From: Alnus glutinosa
Taxonomy: Eukaryota > Streptophyta > Magnoliopsida > Fagales > Betulaceae
Direction: 5' to 3'
Length of the DNA: 64,000 bases
Assembly: GCF_958979055.1 (NCBI RefSeq)
Contig: NC_084890.1
Coordinates: 32,223,116-32,287,115, forward strand
In this document: one piece after another, positions 41,801 through 54,157 of the stretch
Numbering within the stretch: position 1 is the stretch's first letter
How the letters are laid out: each line of letters starts with the position of its first letter
Made by a program: the position numbers and the translations under genes
The notes under the pieces: model-generated
Database searches by the model: none
The model's input: the letters and a program-made list of their open reading frames with translations, nothing else
Told to the model about the DNA's origin: nothing

Positions 41801-44800
41801 ATTACTCTTCTTTACACTAACTTCAATGTTCATCCTCAGATATGCAATTAATTGACAAAAAGCAAGTATATAAAACTCAAAGGTCTAGATATCTGTCCTG
41901 ACCCAATACAAGGGGCACATCAAGGTGTATCTCTTGTACAATCTCCTTAATAACGTGTATAACATTGTCCACCTCCATTGCATCACCACTCATAGTACTG
42001 TGAGTAGATCAAGTTTATAAGAAAATAAAAAATTAACAAATTTAAATTAAGATCACCAAAGTCATGTCACAAATGGCTAATATAAAGAAACAGGTACCAT
42101 ATACATAGAGTGAGTTAATGAATAAGAAAACAGATAATATCAATTACTCTATTGGCCTTCTCGGTAAATGCAGTTATGTGGTGAGATCTATAAACAACAA
42201 AGTTTCAGCAGTGGTTGAAACTTTTATGTTTGGTTTCCAACTAGAGAAGGAAATTCTTTGCCACTCAATTACGGCTACAAATGGGTCTATGGTTGTAAAG
42301 GCTCACTGGCAATAAAGAGTATCAACATTATTGTCATTTTTGCATAATCTAGACTATCTTTAGTATTTTTATTTATTATATGCTAAAGAGTGTTTTATAA
42401 CTTCTATTTGATTTGCACAATCCTAACTTTCACAGATTTTCCACATGAAGAAACACTTTGCCTGTGCAGAGAATTGACGAAATCACTATTTGATAAACTT
42501 AAAAAAATATTACCGGATCTCCTTTTCTAATCCTTTGTCCAGCATTTATCATCACTTCAAGCATACGATCTTTAAAACGCCAGTGGAAAAAGCAATTTGG
42601 CTGAAAGGAATGGTTTAGCATGTCTGGCAAAAATATGAGCAAGTTTATCAAACATATATCTAATGAAGAACTAGCCAACTTACACAACAAATAGAAACAT
42701 ATAAAGAGCGACAACAGTTAAAGACTCCATAAAAGGAGCGAAACAAATATAAACTGATCATAAAATGAGTCATTACACTTCTGGCTTTGGAAGTGACGTT
42801 AAAACTTGAATTTACACTGATACATTTTCTGTCATGTCTCCCCTTAGTCTTCTACAAAAATAGTATTGAATGTACCACACTGTTTTTAGGCAAAAATTTA
42901 AAATGGTCCATCCAAGTTCGCATGTATTGTTTTCATCCCTCTGTTTTTAATTTGATCCAATTAGTCCTTAGAGTTAATCATCACATTCAAAATGATCCCT
43001 CAAGCACCAACACAATCAAGGAACGAAATGAGTGGGTCCCAGCCTTCATGGCCACCATAGAAGTCTGATCACCCCAATCTCAGCTTCTTATGGCGCTATC
43101 AAACACCTAACTCACCAAATTCAAAAATAAAAAAATAAAAGACGGGGAATAGCTTTTGAAAACAAAATTGAGGGTTTATCTGAGGTTGGTATTTTAGACA
43201 AATTGCCAACAGTATGATGTCATTTTGGTGATCATCTGGTCTCATGTGACACTAATGGTATGGATACGGACGGAAGGAATACATTGAATGCAATCTGAAA
43301 TTCAAGTACTAAATAGACCAAATTAGAAATACAATGACTAAATTGACAACACACACAAACTTAGAGGGACAAATTTATATTTTAGCCTTATTTTTATACT
43401 TGGTTATAATGATGCAATTCTCCACTAAAAAGTATTTGGTCATCAGCGGGCGCCCTGATAGCATGTCCTATTTGATACATATTGCAAGAAAAAGTTTCCT
43501 GTTAAGAACTTCACTAGAGCTCTTTTATCATAAGAAAAGGGAAAGATATTTTGAGTCTGTTAAACATCCCCAAACTTGCATAGTAAGTGGATTCCAGTTT
43601 CTACTGACACCAAACGACTAGGGAAACCAAAAAATTCCTCGTGGGTTTTATCACAATGAAACTTTTCTTGAAAGAAACTTGCTACTAGAATACAATACTA
43701 AGCAGTACAAATACACTTCATATTACACAGCAACATCAAAATGCACCCTAAAGGCAAGTCTAGCAAATTGTCTATTTTAGAAAAATATATATACTAATTT
43801 CCAGGATGATTTCTACCTCGGCAGCTTCATTTACTAAGAATTTCTTCTATCACACAAGCATACAAATGGGAAACTATTCTAAGGACAACCTAATTGTAAT
43901 CTAAGGGCACCAAAAGGAATAGAGTAGAAATAAGTCACCACATAAAGTCAAAGACACAGAGCATAAGGTCAAACCAGGTAAGAACCTAAACCTATATCCA
44001 TAACTTGCATACTGAAATCCCTTAAAAAGAAAAAAATACATAAAACCTGTCACATAATCTATCCCCCATTGCCAGAGTGAAAAGGTTTCACGCGTTACTG
44101 TCTGACAAAGTGCCATGTCTACATTACGTAAATTACAAAAAATAAATTGAATTCTGTGCAGAAGATTTCATTACCTTTTTTTTTTTATCAAATTCACAAA
44201 ATTTTATTCCAATGAAAAATTAGTATATTCCGATACCGCATGGTTTTATCTTTGCAATATACATTGTCATGGGTAAAACTATTAGACAATATGATTAGAA
44301 GAATTTACAGGAATAAAAGGTTACCAGCATAAGGGATTAACATATTTGAATCTTGAACGAGTGCACCAATCCTCAATTGCATGCTAATGCATCGTGATTG
44401 TGCTATACCCACTGCCCAAATGAATCTCTCAGGATCACGGGCAAGGCGCTTTATTTTAAGTGGTACACTTGAGTGCTGAGTGCAGTTAAACAAACACAAA
44501 TACATTATTAAAGATTTTAATGAGATACTGGAGTACATAATGGAAAATGATAAACAGAATGCTTGCTATAGTAGAAGATAAACAGGTTTCTTAGTACCCA
44601 GTTCTTTTCCCAAAACTCCAAGGCTCGGTGTTGCTGTTCTCTCATAGCTGAAGCAAGCTTAGCATCCTGAAGCTCCAAAAGATCCTCCTATAGCAAATAT
44701 AGAGCAATACGGAACAACATGGTCAATAATTGTGGAAGGGCTTTAAAAGAACAACTGTCAAGAATTATCGAACCGACTCTTAGAATGACTCTAAGAGAGT

Positions 44801-46999
44801 TTCTACCAGTAAAGAACACTTCTTGGACTCAAAAGTAACAGACCACTTCATCCATTCAAGTTGATGCCAAATTTCTATGATTATGATTTCTAAGGCCAAA
44901 ATTAACACAATCATAGTGGCTTCATGTAATGCCATATATTTATGTATAATATTCATTTAATCTTTTTGTGATAGTACTAGATAATGTATTGATATTGGGT
45001 AATGATATAGAAGCTCTGGTTTGTTTACTTGATATGTCTATATGGTCAAATTAAATGTAAAAATTTATTACAAGTATTCCACTACGTTGATTTATTTAAA
45101 AGGAAATAGTAGTAGCGTCTTGTGGTAGTTTGGGGAAAACTCCACTTTCGCCCTTGCATTTTGGGGCGGGGCGTAACATTTTTATTCTCTTTCCCCTTAT
45201 CACTCAAAGTCAGGCGTTTGAATGATGAAGAAGAAATTGCGCCCCCCTCCCAAAAAAAAATTGCAAGGGATGTCCTTCATGTGAAAACCTTATTGTAATC
45301 AAAGATAGATAAAATAAATGAGAATCTATGAACAGGGGAGTGAAAAACACTACAAAAACTTCAAGCCATTAGGGGCTCCAAAGATTTACAGACTGCAGTC
45401 ACGTACCTCTGTAGCTAAAAGCAAGCTAGTGCACTCCTCTACACTAGGTAAAAAGTCACCATACAACTGCCAAAAGTTATCCTCCCGATCAAATGCATAT
45501 AAAAGAAGACATGCTAACCTTAGGTCCCAATCTGTCTGCCACAAAGAGTTACCCGATATGAAAATCCACTCACAAAAAAAAAAAAAAAAAAAAAAAGCGA
45601 CGGAAAAAAGGTATTAATTGAAAATTCAGTAAGCAAACAAACTTGTTTGCCCATTGAACTAAAAAAATGAATAAATTATATGCTGGAAGCAGAGTCTAAT
45701 AAGGAAAATTCTATTCTAATGTACAATGAATGCTCTAAGTAAGGAATTAAGTATTAATTACTTTATAGTAAGGGAAAATTGATATTACCTCTGGATTGGT
45801 TGAGTTGATAATATCAAATATAGGATGACCTATTGGTATTATATCTGGGAAAAACATCCATGGTAGCTTTTGGCTTATGGTTAACATCAATTCTAGTGGA
45901 ATTTCCATAATTACCTGCACAATTAAATACAAAGCTACATTTACAATAGAAAACTAGAAAAGGAACTCCATGATTGACCATGACATCAAATCCTGAAAAT
46001 GATTGATAACACAAAACATCAGTAGTCCTGTAAAAATCTGCAAGAACTAGATCAGTAGCTAATTCAAAAAAGATTTGACTTAGGTGCCGTTAAAAAACTA
46101 CTGAAGAACTATTCAGATTTAATTATAAGTTTTCCATGAGAACAAGAGAGAGTGAAATTAAATCTAGACGGTTGTAAAAACTACATGAGATCTCCTATAG
46201 TCCTTTTCATAGCAACTAAGCTAAATCCAAAAAAGGCACTCTAATGATTAGGAAGTTACAATGTCATCAATAACACTCGTCAAGTGAAGCAACTCACCCT
46301 GGCTCGGCGAAGTGGTTCAACATCTTTTGCTGCATACACTCCAAATCCATCTGGTCCTTCTTTGAAGTCAATTCCATAAGCTCTCATGCTCCGTACATAC
46401 CCTATCTTATAGAAATCAGGGTCTGCTGGCTCCAACTATGTCAATAAAATAAAATAAAATATTCAGCAACGAAAAATTTAATATCATACCAAGAAAAAAC
46501 CATACACCAAATGGGAATACTTTACAAATGAAGACCCAAACAACTTCCCTTTTGGTTTATTAGTATATTTCCAATGAACATGGAAATTCACCTTCTTGTA
46601 TATATGAGTTTGAAAATCAATGCAATATTGCCTTTAAAAAGTCCAACATTCTTATCCTTACGTTTTCTCAGCGAATAAAAAAAGATGAAGAAAAGAGGTT
46701 TTTACCTCAGAGACTGATTCTTCAACTTGGGGAGGTTGGTATATCGGATATGGAGGACTCTCAGTGGTTGCTCTAATGGGTTTCGCGTGATTTTGGGTGT
46801 CGGTAGCAAAAGAATAACTGGGTCGTGGTGAACACCCATGGTGAAAATTCTTCAACTGCTTCACATACACAACAAAATTTTAGACAAAAAAAAAAAAAAA
46901 AATGCACATAAAGAAGTAAATAGAGAGAGAGAGAGTTGGGACCTTGGGGTTGGAGGTGAAGCAGTGGGTGGGATGGTGAAGAGGAAGGGAGGAAGCCAT
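38810..46999 (-). CDS. PTAC14: pTAC14/PAP7, plastid SET-domain protein of the plastid RNA polymerase complex, 13 exons
   Basis: Exons: 46999-46943, 46858-46706, 46435-46298, 45914-45789, 45535-45407, 44687-44598, 44475-44325, 42623-42514, 40705-40634, 39660-39555, 39446-39249, 39027-38985, 38888-38810. Every junction is GT-AG, the phases fit and the total is 1452 nt (483 aa), the length I recall for Arabidopsis pTAC14 (At4g20130). The N-terminus MASSLPLHHPTHCF looks like a plastid transit peptide. SET-domain features are GFGVYAA at 100-106, DMLNHSFQPN from 282 and MTVDYLSGQKNDMFMQRYGF at 319-338. The protein is a PEP-associated subunit needed for plastid transcription and chloroplast development; methyltransferase activity is not established by the sequence. 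Start of exon 2 could also be 46855 (in frame). Confidence 0.9.
41881..42000 (-). other. Unexplained exon-like ORF in pTAC14 intron 8
   Basis: After a TACTCACAG acceptor-like site the minus strand encodes 38 codons from an ATG (MSGDAMEVDNVIHVIKEIVQ, then EIHLDVPLVLGQDRYLDL). Codon use and composition look protein-like. There is no consensus donor at a fitting phase, and the pTAC14 frame is complete without it. It could be a cryptic exon or a gene fragment; I do not recognise it. Confidence 0.3.
42888..43388. mobile_element. MITE-like inverted-repeat element in pTAC14 intron 7
   Basis: The left end AGGCAAAAATTTAAAATGGTCC...CAAGTT and right end AACTTAGAGGGACAAATTTATATTTTAGCCT are imperfect inverted repeats. 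No clear TSD could be assigned. The internal ORF at 42787-43068 is not supported as a gene. Confidence 0.45.
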
Positions 47000-47700
47000 T
47001 GGAGAGGTGAGAAATCTCACTGCATACGGTTTTTTAGTTCACTGTGTTTCGTGATATCCCAAGTTGAATTTCGAAGGAAAGAAACGTTATCCACTTCACT
47101 GGTCTACGGACGATGTTAATAACTTCACACTACCCAGGAGAAATTGGACAAGGCTAAAATTGTCCTTTCATTTTTATTTTTTTATTTTTTAAATTCTTTT
47201 ACCCATTTACATAAAGTAACCGGCTCCTATTCCGACAATTTCAACCGGAGAGGATTCAAATGCGGAGAAAATTATAAATAATTTTGAAATTTTTATAGTA
47301 GAAGCACTAGAATAAAATATTGGAGAAATATATTTCTACTTACATTTGGTTGGTAGGATATTCATACAAATTAGCCTTTAAAAATGACGTAATTTTTAAA
47401 TTATTAAAAAAGTATGTAAGAAATACATTTTAACAATCTTTTTATGTGTAAAATAGTGTCTCACGTACAAGGTACACATAAGCATTTAAATATGTGTCTC
47501 TCACGTACAAGGGACACATATCACTATTAGAAGTTGGTTGGTTTGTATGAAATTTTTTACAAACTTTATCCCCCGTAAGGACCTCAGTTTCAAATATTTT
47601 CATACTTCTACTAAAATCTATAGGAATTCCAATTGTATTAATTGTATCAAAACTGATAAGGGAATTGGATTAATAGTAGGAAGGGAATTGGAGATCACTT
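47000..47700. other. pTAC14 upstream region
   Basis: Presumed pTAC14 promoter to its left. Further right are AT-rich sequences with a possible MITE remnant (CCGACAATTTCAACCGGAGAGGATT near 47235) and a short duplicated motif (TCTCACGTACAAGG.ACACATA at 47460 and 47500). No gene. Confidence 0.4.
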
Positions 47701-47723
47701 TGTGAATTATTTTAACAATCTTT

Positions 47724-48095
47724 TTGCTACTACAAACCCCACCCTTTAAGGGGAGCTTGAAAGCTTTTTTACTCCCATTGTTACATAGAAGGGAAACAAA
47801 GTTATTTGTGCCATTCCTACAGAATGCTGAGATTTATCAAACCATAAAACAATTTAAGCTCACCAAAGCAGGAGGGCCAGATGGAATGAAGAATTTTTTT
47901 ACCAACATACTAGCCCATAGTCGAAGAATGAAATGGTTCAATCTGTTCAGGGTTTTTCTCATAGGGGGGAGAATGCTTAGGGAGGTTAATCACAGATATA
48001 TTACACCATCATCCCTAAAATTGATTCTCCATAAAGGGTTCAACAATTTAGACTAATCAGCCTATATAATTATAATTACAAGATCCATCATATTT
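47724..48095 (+). mobile_element. LINE reverse-transcriptase N-terminal fragment
   Basis: Reads EIYQTIKQFKLTKAGGPDGM followed, across frameshifts, by GRMLREVNH.YIT and FRPISLYNYNYK-like residues. This is the hallmark order at the start of the plant L1 reverse transcriptase domain (PDGM, then NHT.I.LIPK, then RPISL.N..YK). It is truncated at both ends. Confidence 0.7.
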
Positions 48096-48104
48096 AAAAA
48101 AGAA

Positions 48105-48430
48105 AAACTCCACTTAACACTCTTGAACTTCCATCACTTTTGCAATCACACCCCTCTCGTTAAGGTATGGAGTTAAATTAGACGGTAAAAATGGTACAAT
48201 GACCCATATATCTTTGTAAACTTTATAAAATTACAAAATTATTAGGCCATTCATTTTTTATATATGTATAAAAAAATGAGGGTATTTTGGTAATTTCACA
48301 TCCTCAGTTAGGATGGGTAAGATTGCAAAAAATTAAAAGTTTGATACACTAAATTGAGAGTTTTTGAACTTTGAAGAGAAATTGCAAAAGTGATGAAAAT
48401 TCAAGGAATTAAGTGGCGTTTCGCCTATCC
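48105..48430. mobile_element. MITE (about 325 bp) with ~40-bp inverted repeats
   Basis: The left end ACTCCACTTAACACTCTTGAACTTCCATCACTTTTGCAAT pairs with the right end ATTGCAAAAGTGATGAAAATTCAAGGAATTAAGTGGCGTTT as an inverted repeat with few mismatches. No coding capacity. TSD not resolved. Confidence 0.7.
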
Positions 48431-49065
48431 AAAAATTTAAGGGTGTAAAAAGGTGGAAAGGGTTAGTCACCTTTTCTGTTCACTATAGTGGCAAATTCTT
48501 ATCAAGACTTATTATCAGGGAATAATTCTTAAATAACCTTCATGGTATAACAATAATTTATCAAGGGCCAGCTATCTCACATCTCTTTTTTGATACAAAT
48601 GGTTAGAAATGTAAGCGAGTCAGATTAGGGTTGTCGGGGCTAAGTCCTGATATATAAGCTCATTTGCAGGTATAATCTCATAGAAGAAAATATCCGGTTT
48701 GTATTCGTTTCTTGGAGGCCAAGTACCTTGAATCAGGCTACTATAATTCAATACAATTCATCAATTTCATTTCATTAATTCCACATTAATCATTAAAAAA
48801 TCTATCCGAACACCATTTCATTCTACAAAATTCTGTCATTTCCATTTCAATCAAGTTCCCAAATTATAGAAGAAAGAATTTTTGAAACCCTAAGTCTGTT
48901 ACATGATCTCAGATCTCTCATATTACTACAGAAAAGACCTAACAATAAACCACATATTTCCCTCGCGTATAATTTTGTACATCCACCATGAGAAGGTGAA
49001 TGGATATTTTTTCATATTCGTGAATAGGTTAGAAGGTTAAGAGCTCCAGCTTCCCCAGCCGAGGA
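48431..49065. other. Spacer downstream of CHX
   Basis: Non-coding; the CHX 3' UTR should lie at the right end. I see nothing recognisable. Confidence 0.5.
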
Positions 49066-52000
49066 CTAGGTCTTTATCTTTTGTTGTTGCACCACAAAAA
49101 TAGAAGTTCTGCTGTTAAGATTTGATGAGGCAAGCAAGTCTCCCAAAGTCCCTAGCTCTGGAAATTCACTCCATTCTTCAAGCCCAGATGTCTGAGGAGA
49201 CTTTACGTTATATCGTCTACCAACAATTATAAGGTCATATTCATTCACGATACACCTAACTGTCAATGCCATTTGAGGCCCATCTTTCACCATCTCCTCT
49301 AGGTATATCACATATTCATCACCCACATTGTTAAGTTTAACATCCTTTAGTATCTCATTGTCGAGCAATTCGTCCCAATAGGTATCACCTTCATTGCCAA
49401 CGGCAACAAAGTGAACCACAGTCAGGGTAATTTTTGAGTGATTGGCCATGCGCTTGGCAAAAGTCAATGCCTCTCGATCATCACTACCTCCTAAGAAGAT
49501 CATGGCAATAGAACATGATGACTCTAATGAAAGCATTGAGCGGCCGAAATGACCGCGATCAATTAGGATGCCAACAGAGCAGGGGGCTAGTTCAAGCACA
49601 CTACAGTTTAAGGTCCTCCATGTATTGTCCTCTAATTCAACAGAACCGTCAATAGACCATTTTCGATGGAACGGGAGTACTATAAGGGATGTGAGTTTGT
49701 CTAATGCAAGGATGCATATGTCTTCGTGCATGTACTTGAGTGGAGAGATTGATGTGAATATGTTTACTAATACAGCACCCTGATTGCCTTGTTCAAAGTG
49801 ATTGAAGGCAAGAATGACATTCTTCGAATAGGAATGATTGGACACAGCCTTTTTTTGCATTTGGTGGGAAATAAAAATAGGGGAGGCTCGTCCAATTAAC
49901 TCGATAAGGTGAAACACATAAACAGTAAGGGGCCTTTCACTAGATGGGCATGAGACTTCAAGTAGTTTGTTTACAGCAGCAATGTTATCTGGCCTATGAA
50001 TGCATACTAGGATTCGGAGCTCTGCACTGTCTCTGCAATGCATAATATTCCTTTTTTGGTAACCTGCATATTTTCTTGAAGGATAGTACATAAACTTTAC
50101 CAGGAGTGGCACGAAAATTGCAGTCACTAGGATGCTAACACATGACAAAGTGAACACCTGGGCTGTTATGATCTGCACTTAAATAAAAAGTAGTGGATAA
50201 AACCATCAGGTGACCTTGTTCAATATAGTATGATGTTTCCAAAAGATCAATTCCTTTCATTCTTCATTCTAGGACTTATGCTTAAAATACTTTAGCCATG
50301 AAATATCAACTCATCAAATTGGCAAAACAAAAAAATTATTATAATGGTTTGTTCATTTTTTTTGCATCTAAATGTCGATTTTTCTTTAGGGTAAGTATTG
50401 AATGTTGAAAAGTAAGTAAGGGGATAAGAAAGAAAAATCCATCATGCAATTTTCTTTTTCTTTTTCTTTTTTTGCCCATAATGAATTGTAGGCTTGAATT
50501 AAAAAGGATCTATGTTCATCCTATAAAAAAAAAAAGAAAAAGAAAAAAGAAGAAGGGTAATTCTATTTTCTAAGAAAGTAAAAGGAGAGGGAGAAATGAA
50601 ATACTCACCCCGGTAACTTCGAGAAATGTGTAGTAAAAAAGTTGGATTACACCTTTGCAACTCAATAAGAGACCAAGTGCCAAAGCATCATTTAAGGGCA
50701 TTTTGGAGTACAAGAGAGGAACCAAACAAGCCACTACTTTGGCCGCAAAAGTCAAAACAATGAGGATTCCGTTGACTATCATGAAGCTGTTATCGAATTG
50801 GATCAAACTCAGATCTGTCTTCATCCCACAAGTAGTCACGAAGAGTGGCAAGAACACATCTGAAATGAGACAGTTGAACTTGTTGACAATAGCTGATCCT
50901 AAAGGCGGTCCATCCGGTATTGCCCAACCCAGAATGAAAGGTCCAAAGAGTAAAGTCTGACCAAGCAAATAAGAAAGATACCCGGAGCCAAGGACCATTA
51001 GCATGATGGTATGCATGTATGTGCCTTTGACAGGCCTGCCTTCTGGTGTCTGCCTGATTATCCAAAACATTGTTGGTCGAATTGCAAATACAATGACTAT
51101 AACATAGGTGATGACTGCTCCTAGATCTATAGCGGCGAGCATGCTACCTTGCTCCTGGTAAATTCTAAACAAGGTGCCACCGACTGTGACCAAGCAGCTT
51201 AAGATATCGCTTACCAATGTTGCAGATAGGCCTAATCGACCTAGTTCAGAATTTAGGATCTTGAGGTCCTCAAGAAGGCAAGCAAGGACCGGAAACGGAG
51301 TTACACAATGTGCTATTGTTAAAAATGGAATCATATATTGTTCTTCGTCCTTCAGCCACAATCTTCTGAGTTTCATTTGGACTAACAAGCTAATTAGCAA
51401 AGGAGACAACGTGCATACAACACCAGTAAACAAGGCTTTTCTTCCGGTTCTTTTTATTATTCCCATATCCATTTTCACCCCACTCACAAAAATAAAGATT
51501 GCATAACTAAAGAGAGATAGCATATCAATTATTTCTTGACTTTTAATCGAGAACAGAATATTGCTGAATATTCTAAAGCGCCCCAAGAGAGACGGGCTAA
51601 GGATTATGCCGACCTGGTTCACATAAAATCAAGACAATTGTTCAGTTACAATAAATAGAATCTTTAGCTCAACAATCTGATCAAATATGTAAATATGTGA
51701 GATAAGAAAAACAGATAAATATCAAGTTAACCCTAAGGGGTTGGCTTCAGTGGTAAGTTACTTGGTCCTATGCCTCATGAAGCATCAAGTTTAATGTTCG
51801 ACCCTTTAGTTTGAGTGCAAACAATTCTTGGGCCACGCATTCGGGCAAAAGCTTGAGCCTTATTTGACCCGTGTGGAGATGGAGCTTTGCACGGTGTCTT
51901 GGGAATATAATCAAGCGAAGCCTCGATTAGGCAGTTACCCCAATTAGAAAACGGGGAAAAAAAAAACAGAAAAAAAAAAAAAAAAAAAAAAAAAGAAAAG

Positions 52001-52310
52001 AAAAAAAAGAGAAAGAAACAAAGGGAGGATGTTGAAGAGAGCACGTACAAGAAGTTGCATGTGTAGTGAATTTGGGGACTCCATAACGCTTAAGAATGTA
52101 ATGAGAGGCCTGAGTGAGGATGAAAATGACAACCATTTGGAGCAGAAGTAGTGGGAGCGTACAGGACACAGTCCCAGAAGGAATGTAGTTCCACAGGCCT
52201 TCCGAATTGATCATGGGAGGCAACTCAAGACATTCGGTGATGATGATGAAGCTGCTTCCATTAACATATGAAACTGAACCAATGCTTATCGACTGAGCCT
52301 CTTTTGCCAT
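49066..52310 (-). pseudogene. CHX (CPA2) cation/H+ antiporter gene, three exons, probably inactivated by a 4-bp insertion
   Basis: Exons: 52310-52049, 51613-50609, 50172-49066. The undamaged form would be 789 residues, normal for the family: about 12 membrane helices in exons 1-2 and a cytosolic regulatory domain in exon 3. Family landmarks are QLL|VGIILSPSLLGR across the first junction, TPFPVLACLLEDLKILNSE, the ion-binding-region Asp in LVSDILS (residue 222) and, in exon 3, LVCIHRPDN and MIFLGGSDDREAL. Compared with the block A exon 1, block B has an extra CATG (plus strand, about 52058-52061). This shifts the frame by one and puts a TAG a few codons into exon 2. Exons 2 and 3 are otherwise open. 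If translation began in exon 2 a protein lacking helix 1 could result. CHX proteins exchange K+ or Na+ for H+ at endomembrane or plasma membrane. Confidence 0.8.
51725..51935. mobile_element. SINE-like repeat in CHX intron 1 (block B copy)
   Basis: Counterpart of 12230-12435 (ACCCTAAGGGGTTGGCTTCAG, box B-like TGTTCGACCC). It is followed directly by the site that holds a solo LTR in block A but is empty here. A long A tract follows (51956-52000). Confidence 0.5.
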
Positions 52311-53229
52311 GCTGGTGTCTGCCTCTGTTACTATTTTCACACAAGAAATGTACAAGCTAGCTAGCAAAGAGCACGCTAGTTGGGGTCCTTTCTTCTGCAA
52401 AATTTGGTCCTCTAATGCATGACCTCAAAATTAATACAGGGACCTTATTGTCTATTTTAGGAGTACAAGCATTAGCTAGCATAGCTGGCATTGGCGACTC
52501 AATTAGTTAGGACTTTAAAATTTGGTCCTCTAATGCACGTACCTGACGGTAAGATATGATTTGACGTAACAAATTTTCTCAAGCAAATAGTATTGCAAAA
52601 TTATCTCAAAACCGAGTCAATCTGCCACATATATTATACTATATAGGAGCAAATGGATGGTTTTTTTCTTGGTATTTTTTTTTGGATCAGGCTTCAGTGT
52701 TGTATAGTAAAGTAAAACAATGATATCTACCTTCAAAAAAAGGACGACCAAGGTTAAATGATAAAATTTTTAAAATAGACAACATTGTCTTTTAAAGATC
52801 ATCTTGTTAAAGTGTTGATTAGATGATTAAATTTACATCTTCCTATAAGTTTAAGTTTTTATTACAAGTAGTGATCGATTTAATATGGTATTAAAGCTAG
52901 AGGTCATGAGTTCCAACATTGACTCCACTATTCACTCACAACCTTAGTTAAATATTTCACTTGTTGGGTCCCACCTATTAAAAAGAGAGCTTAAGCTAAC
53001 ACGTGAGGAGAAGTATTAAAGTGTTGATTAAATAATTAAAATTATCTCTTTCTATGTACGCATCTAATGTCTAATTTTAAAACAAGCGTCCAATTCTAAA
53101 ACTTTCTACCCCTAAGAATACCAAGAAAAAAAAAATAGACCCCATGGGGTTAATATATTTTTTTTTTGGATTTTTGCAGGATAATATAAAAAAATTTGTA
53201 TTAAGGATTTTCTTGTGCCAATGAGGTTA

Positions 53230-53230
<1 letters not shown>
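52311..53230. other. CHX upstream flank with TRIM element (block B copy)
   Basis: Matches 13291-14220. The TRIM lies at about 52806-53075 with an LTR beginning TGTTAAAGTGTTGATTAGAT, primer site TGGTATTAAAGC near 52896 and a second LTR from about 53013. It predates the duplication. Confidence 0.5.

Positions 53231-53234
<4 letters not shown>

Positions 53235-53275
<41 letters not shown>
53235..53275. repeat. 41-bp poly(A) tract
   Basis: An uninterrupted A run adjoining the CACTA-like subterminal repeats; shorter A/T runs occupy the place in block A. Confidence 0.8.
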
Positions 53276-53277
<2 letters not shown>

Positions 53278-53279
<2 letters not shown>

Positions 53280-53469
53280 TATTCTAGACGGTTTGGCCCA
53301 AACCGTCTTGAATTCCAGACGGTTTGGCCCAAACCGTCCATAACCCGGATTCCCGACCCTGGACGGTTTGAAACCGTCTAGAATAAACCATTTGGACTTT
53401 TTTCTAGACGATTTTTTGCAATTTCTAGATGGTTTGAAACCATCTAGAATTCTCGGATTTTATGTAGTG
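53278..53469. mobile_element. CACTA (En/Spm-like) terminus with palindromic subterminal repeats, block B copy
   Basis: Four or more copies of GACGGTTTGGCCCAAACCGTC-like palindromes or half-sites (from 53287 to 53445) are followed by the end ...GGATTTTATGTAGTG. This is CACTAC plus A/T-rich sequence on the minus strand. Subterminal repeats of this density are the transposase-binding regions of CACTA elements. No transposase and no opposite end were found. Confidence 0.65.
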
Positions 53470-53900
53470 CTAGCTCATGATCTCCACCCCAACTGGAAGC
53501 CACCCCGCCATACTGGCCAAGATCCACGAGCAAACCACCAAGAGCTTCAAGGACCTCCTCACCACCTTCCTTTTTAATCGTGATCCATATTGAACCCCCA
53601 CCATGCAACAGCTAAAAAAATAGAAAACAACCCTCAAGGTCATCACAACCTCCACATGTTTTAAAGATTCAAAGAAATACAATCGGCTTCCCTTGGCTTG
53701 GAACAAAGTTTGCACTCCAAAGATCATGGGAGGTTTGGGAATAAGAACAATGCATAGTCAGGATAAAGCACTCCTAGAAAAATTAGAAATGAAAAATACT
53801 GAAGGAAGAAGATTTGTTATTGGTGAAAGCTCTAAAAGGAAAACATTTAAAGAAGGCTGTCGGAAGCTTTCAGCACCGAGATATGATACATCACCACTTC
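53470..53900 (+). mobile_element. Degenerate LINE RT fragment (block B copy)
   Basis: Reads PLAWNKVCTPKIMGGLGIRT, MHSQDKALLEKLEMK in one frame (53683-53800), the L1-type RT C-terminus. The preceding 53470-53600 carries the same unknown HPAILAKIHEQTTKSFKDLL-like peptide as block A. Confidence 0.6.
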
Positions 53901-54157
53901 AAGATACAACTTCTGATTACTTTTGCCCATTTGTTAACTTTTTTATTTTTTTTTTGAAAAAAAAAAAAAAAAAAAACACCCTAAAGCTAGCTATGGGACC
54001 ACCTTACCACATGGACAAGGTGGTCAAGAGTTGTGTCTTAGGGTGGGAAAATGTTATATCTCTTCAGCACCTCCTTAAGCATCTTGGCTATTGATGTAAT
54101 CTTTTCTTAGGAATTACGTTAGAGTCTAATAAGGAATATATTTCCCTCGTCCAGTAA

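Noticed and set aside
42787-43068. 93-codon ORF within the pTAC14 gene
   Set aside because: It lies in an intron, mostly inside a MITE-like inverted repeat, on the opposite strand to the gene.
52310-52400. Longer CHX N-terminus starting MQKKGPQLAC
   Set aside because: The upstream extension differs in length and sequence between the two copies, while MAKEAQSISIGSV is shared; it is more likely leader.
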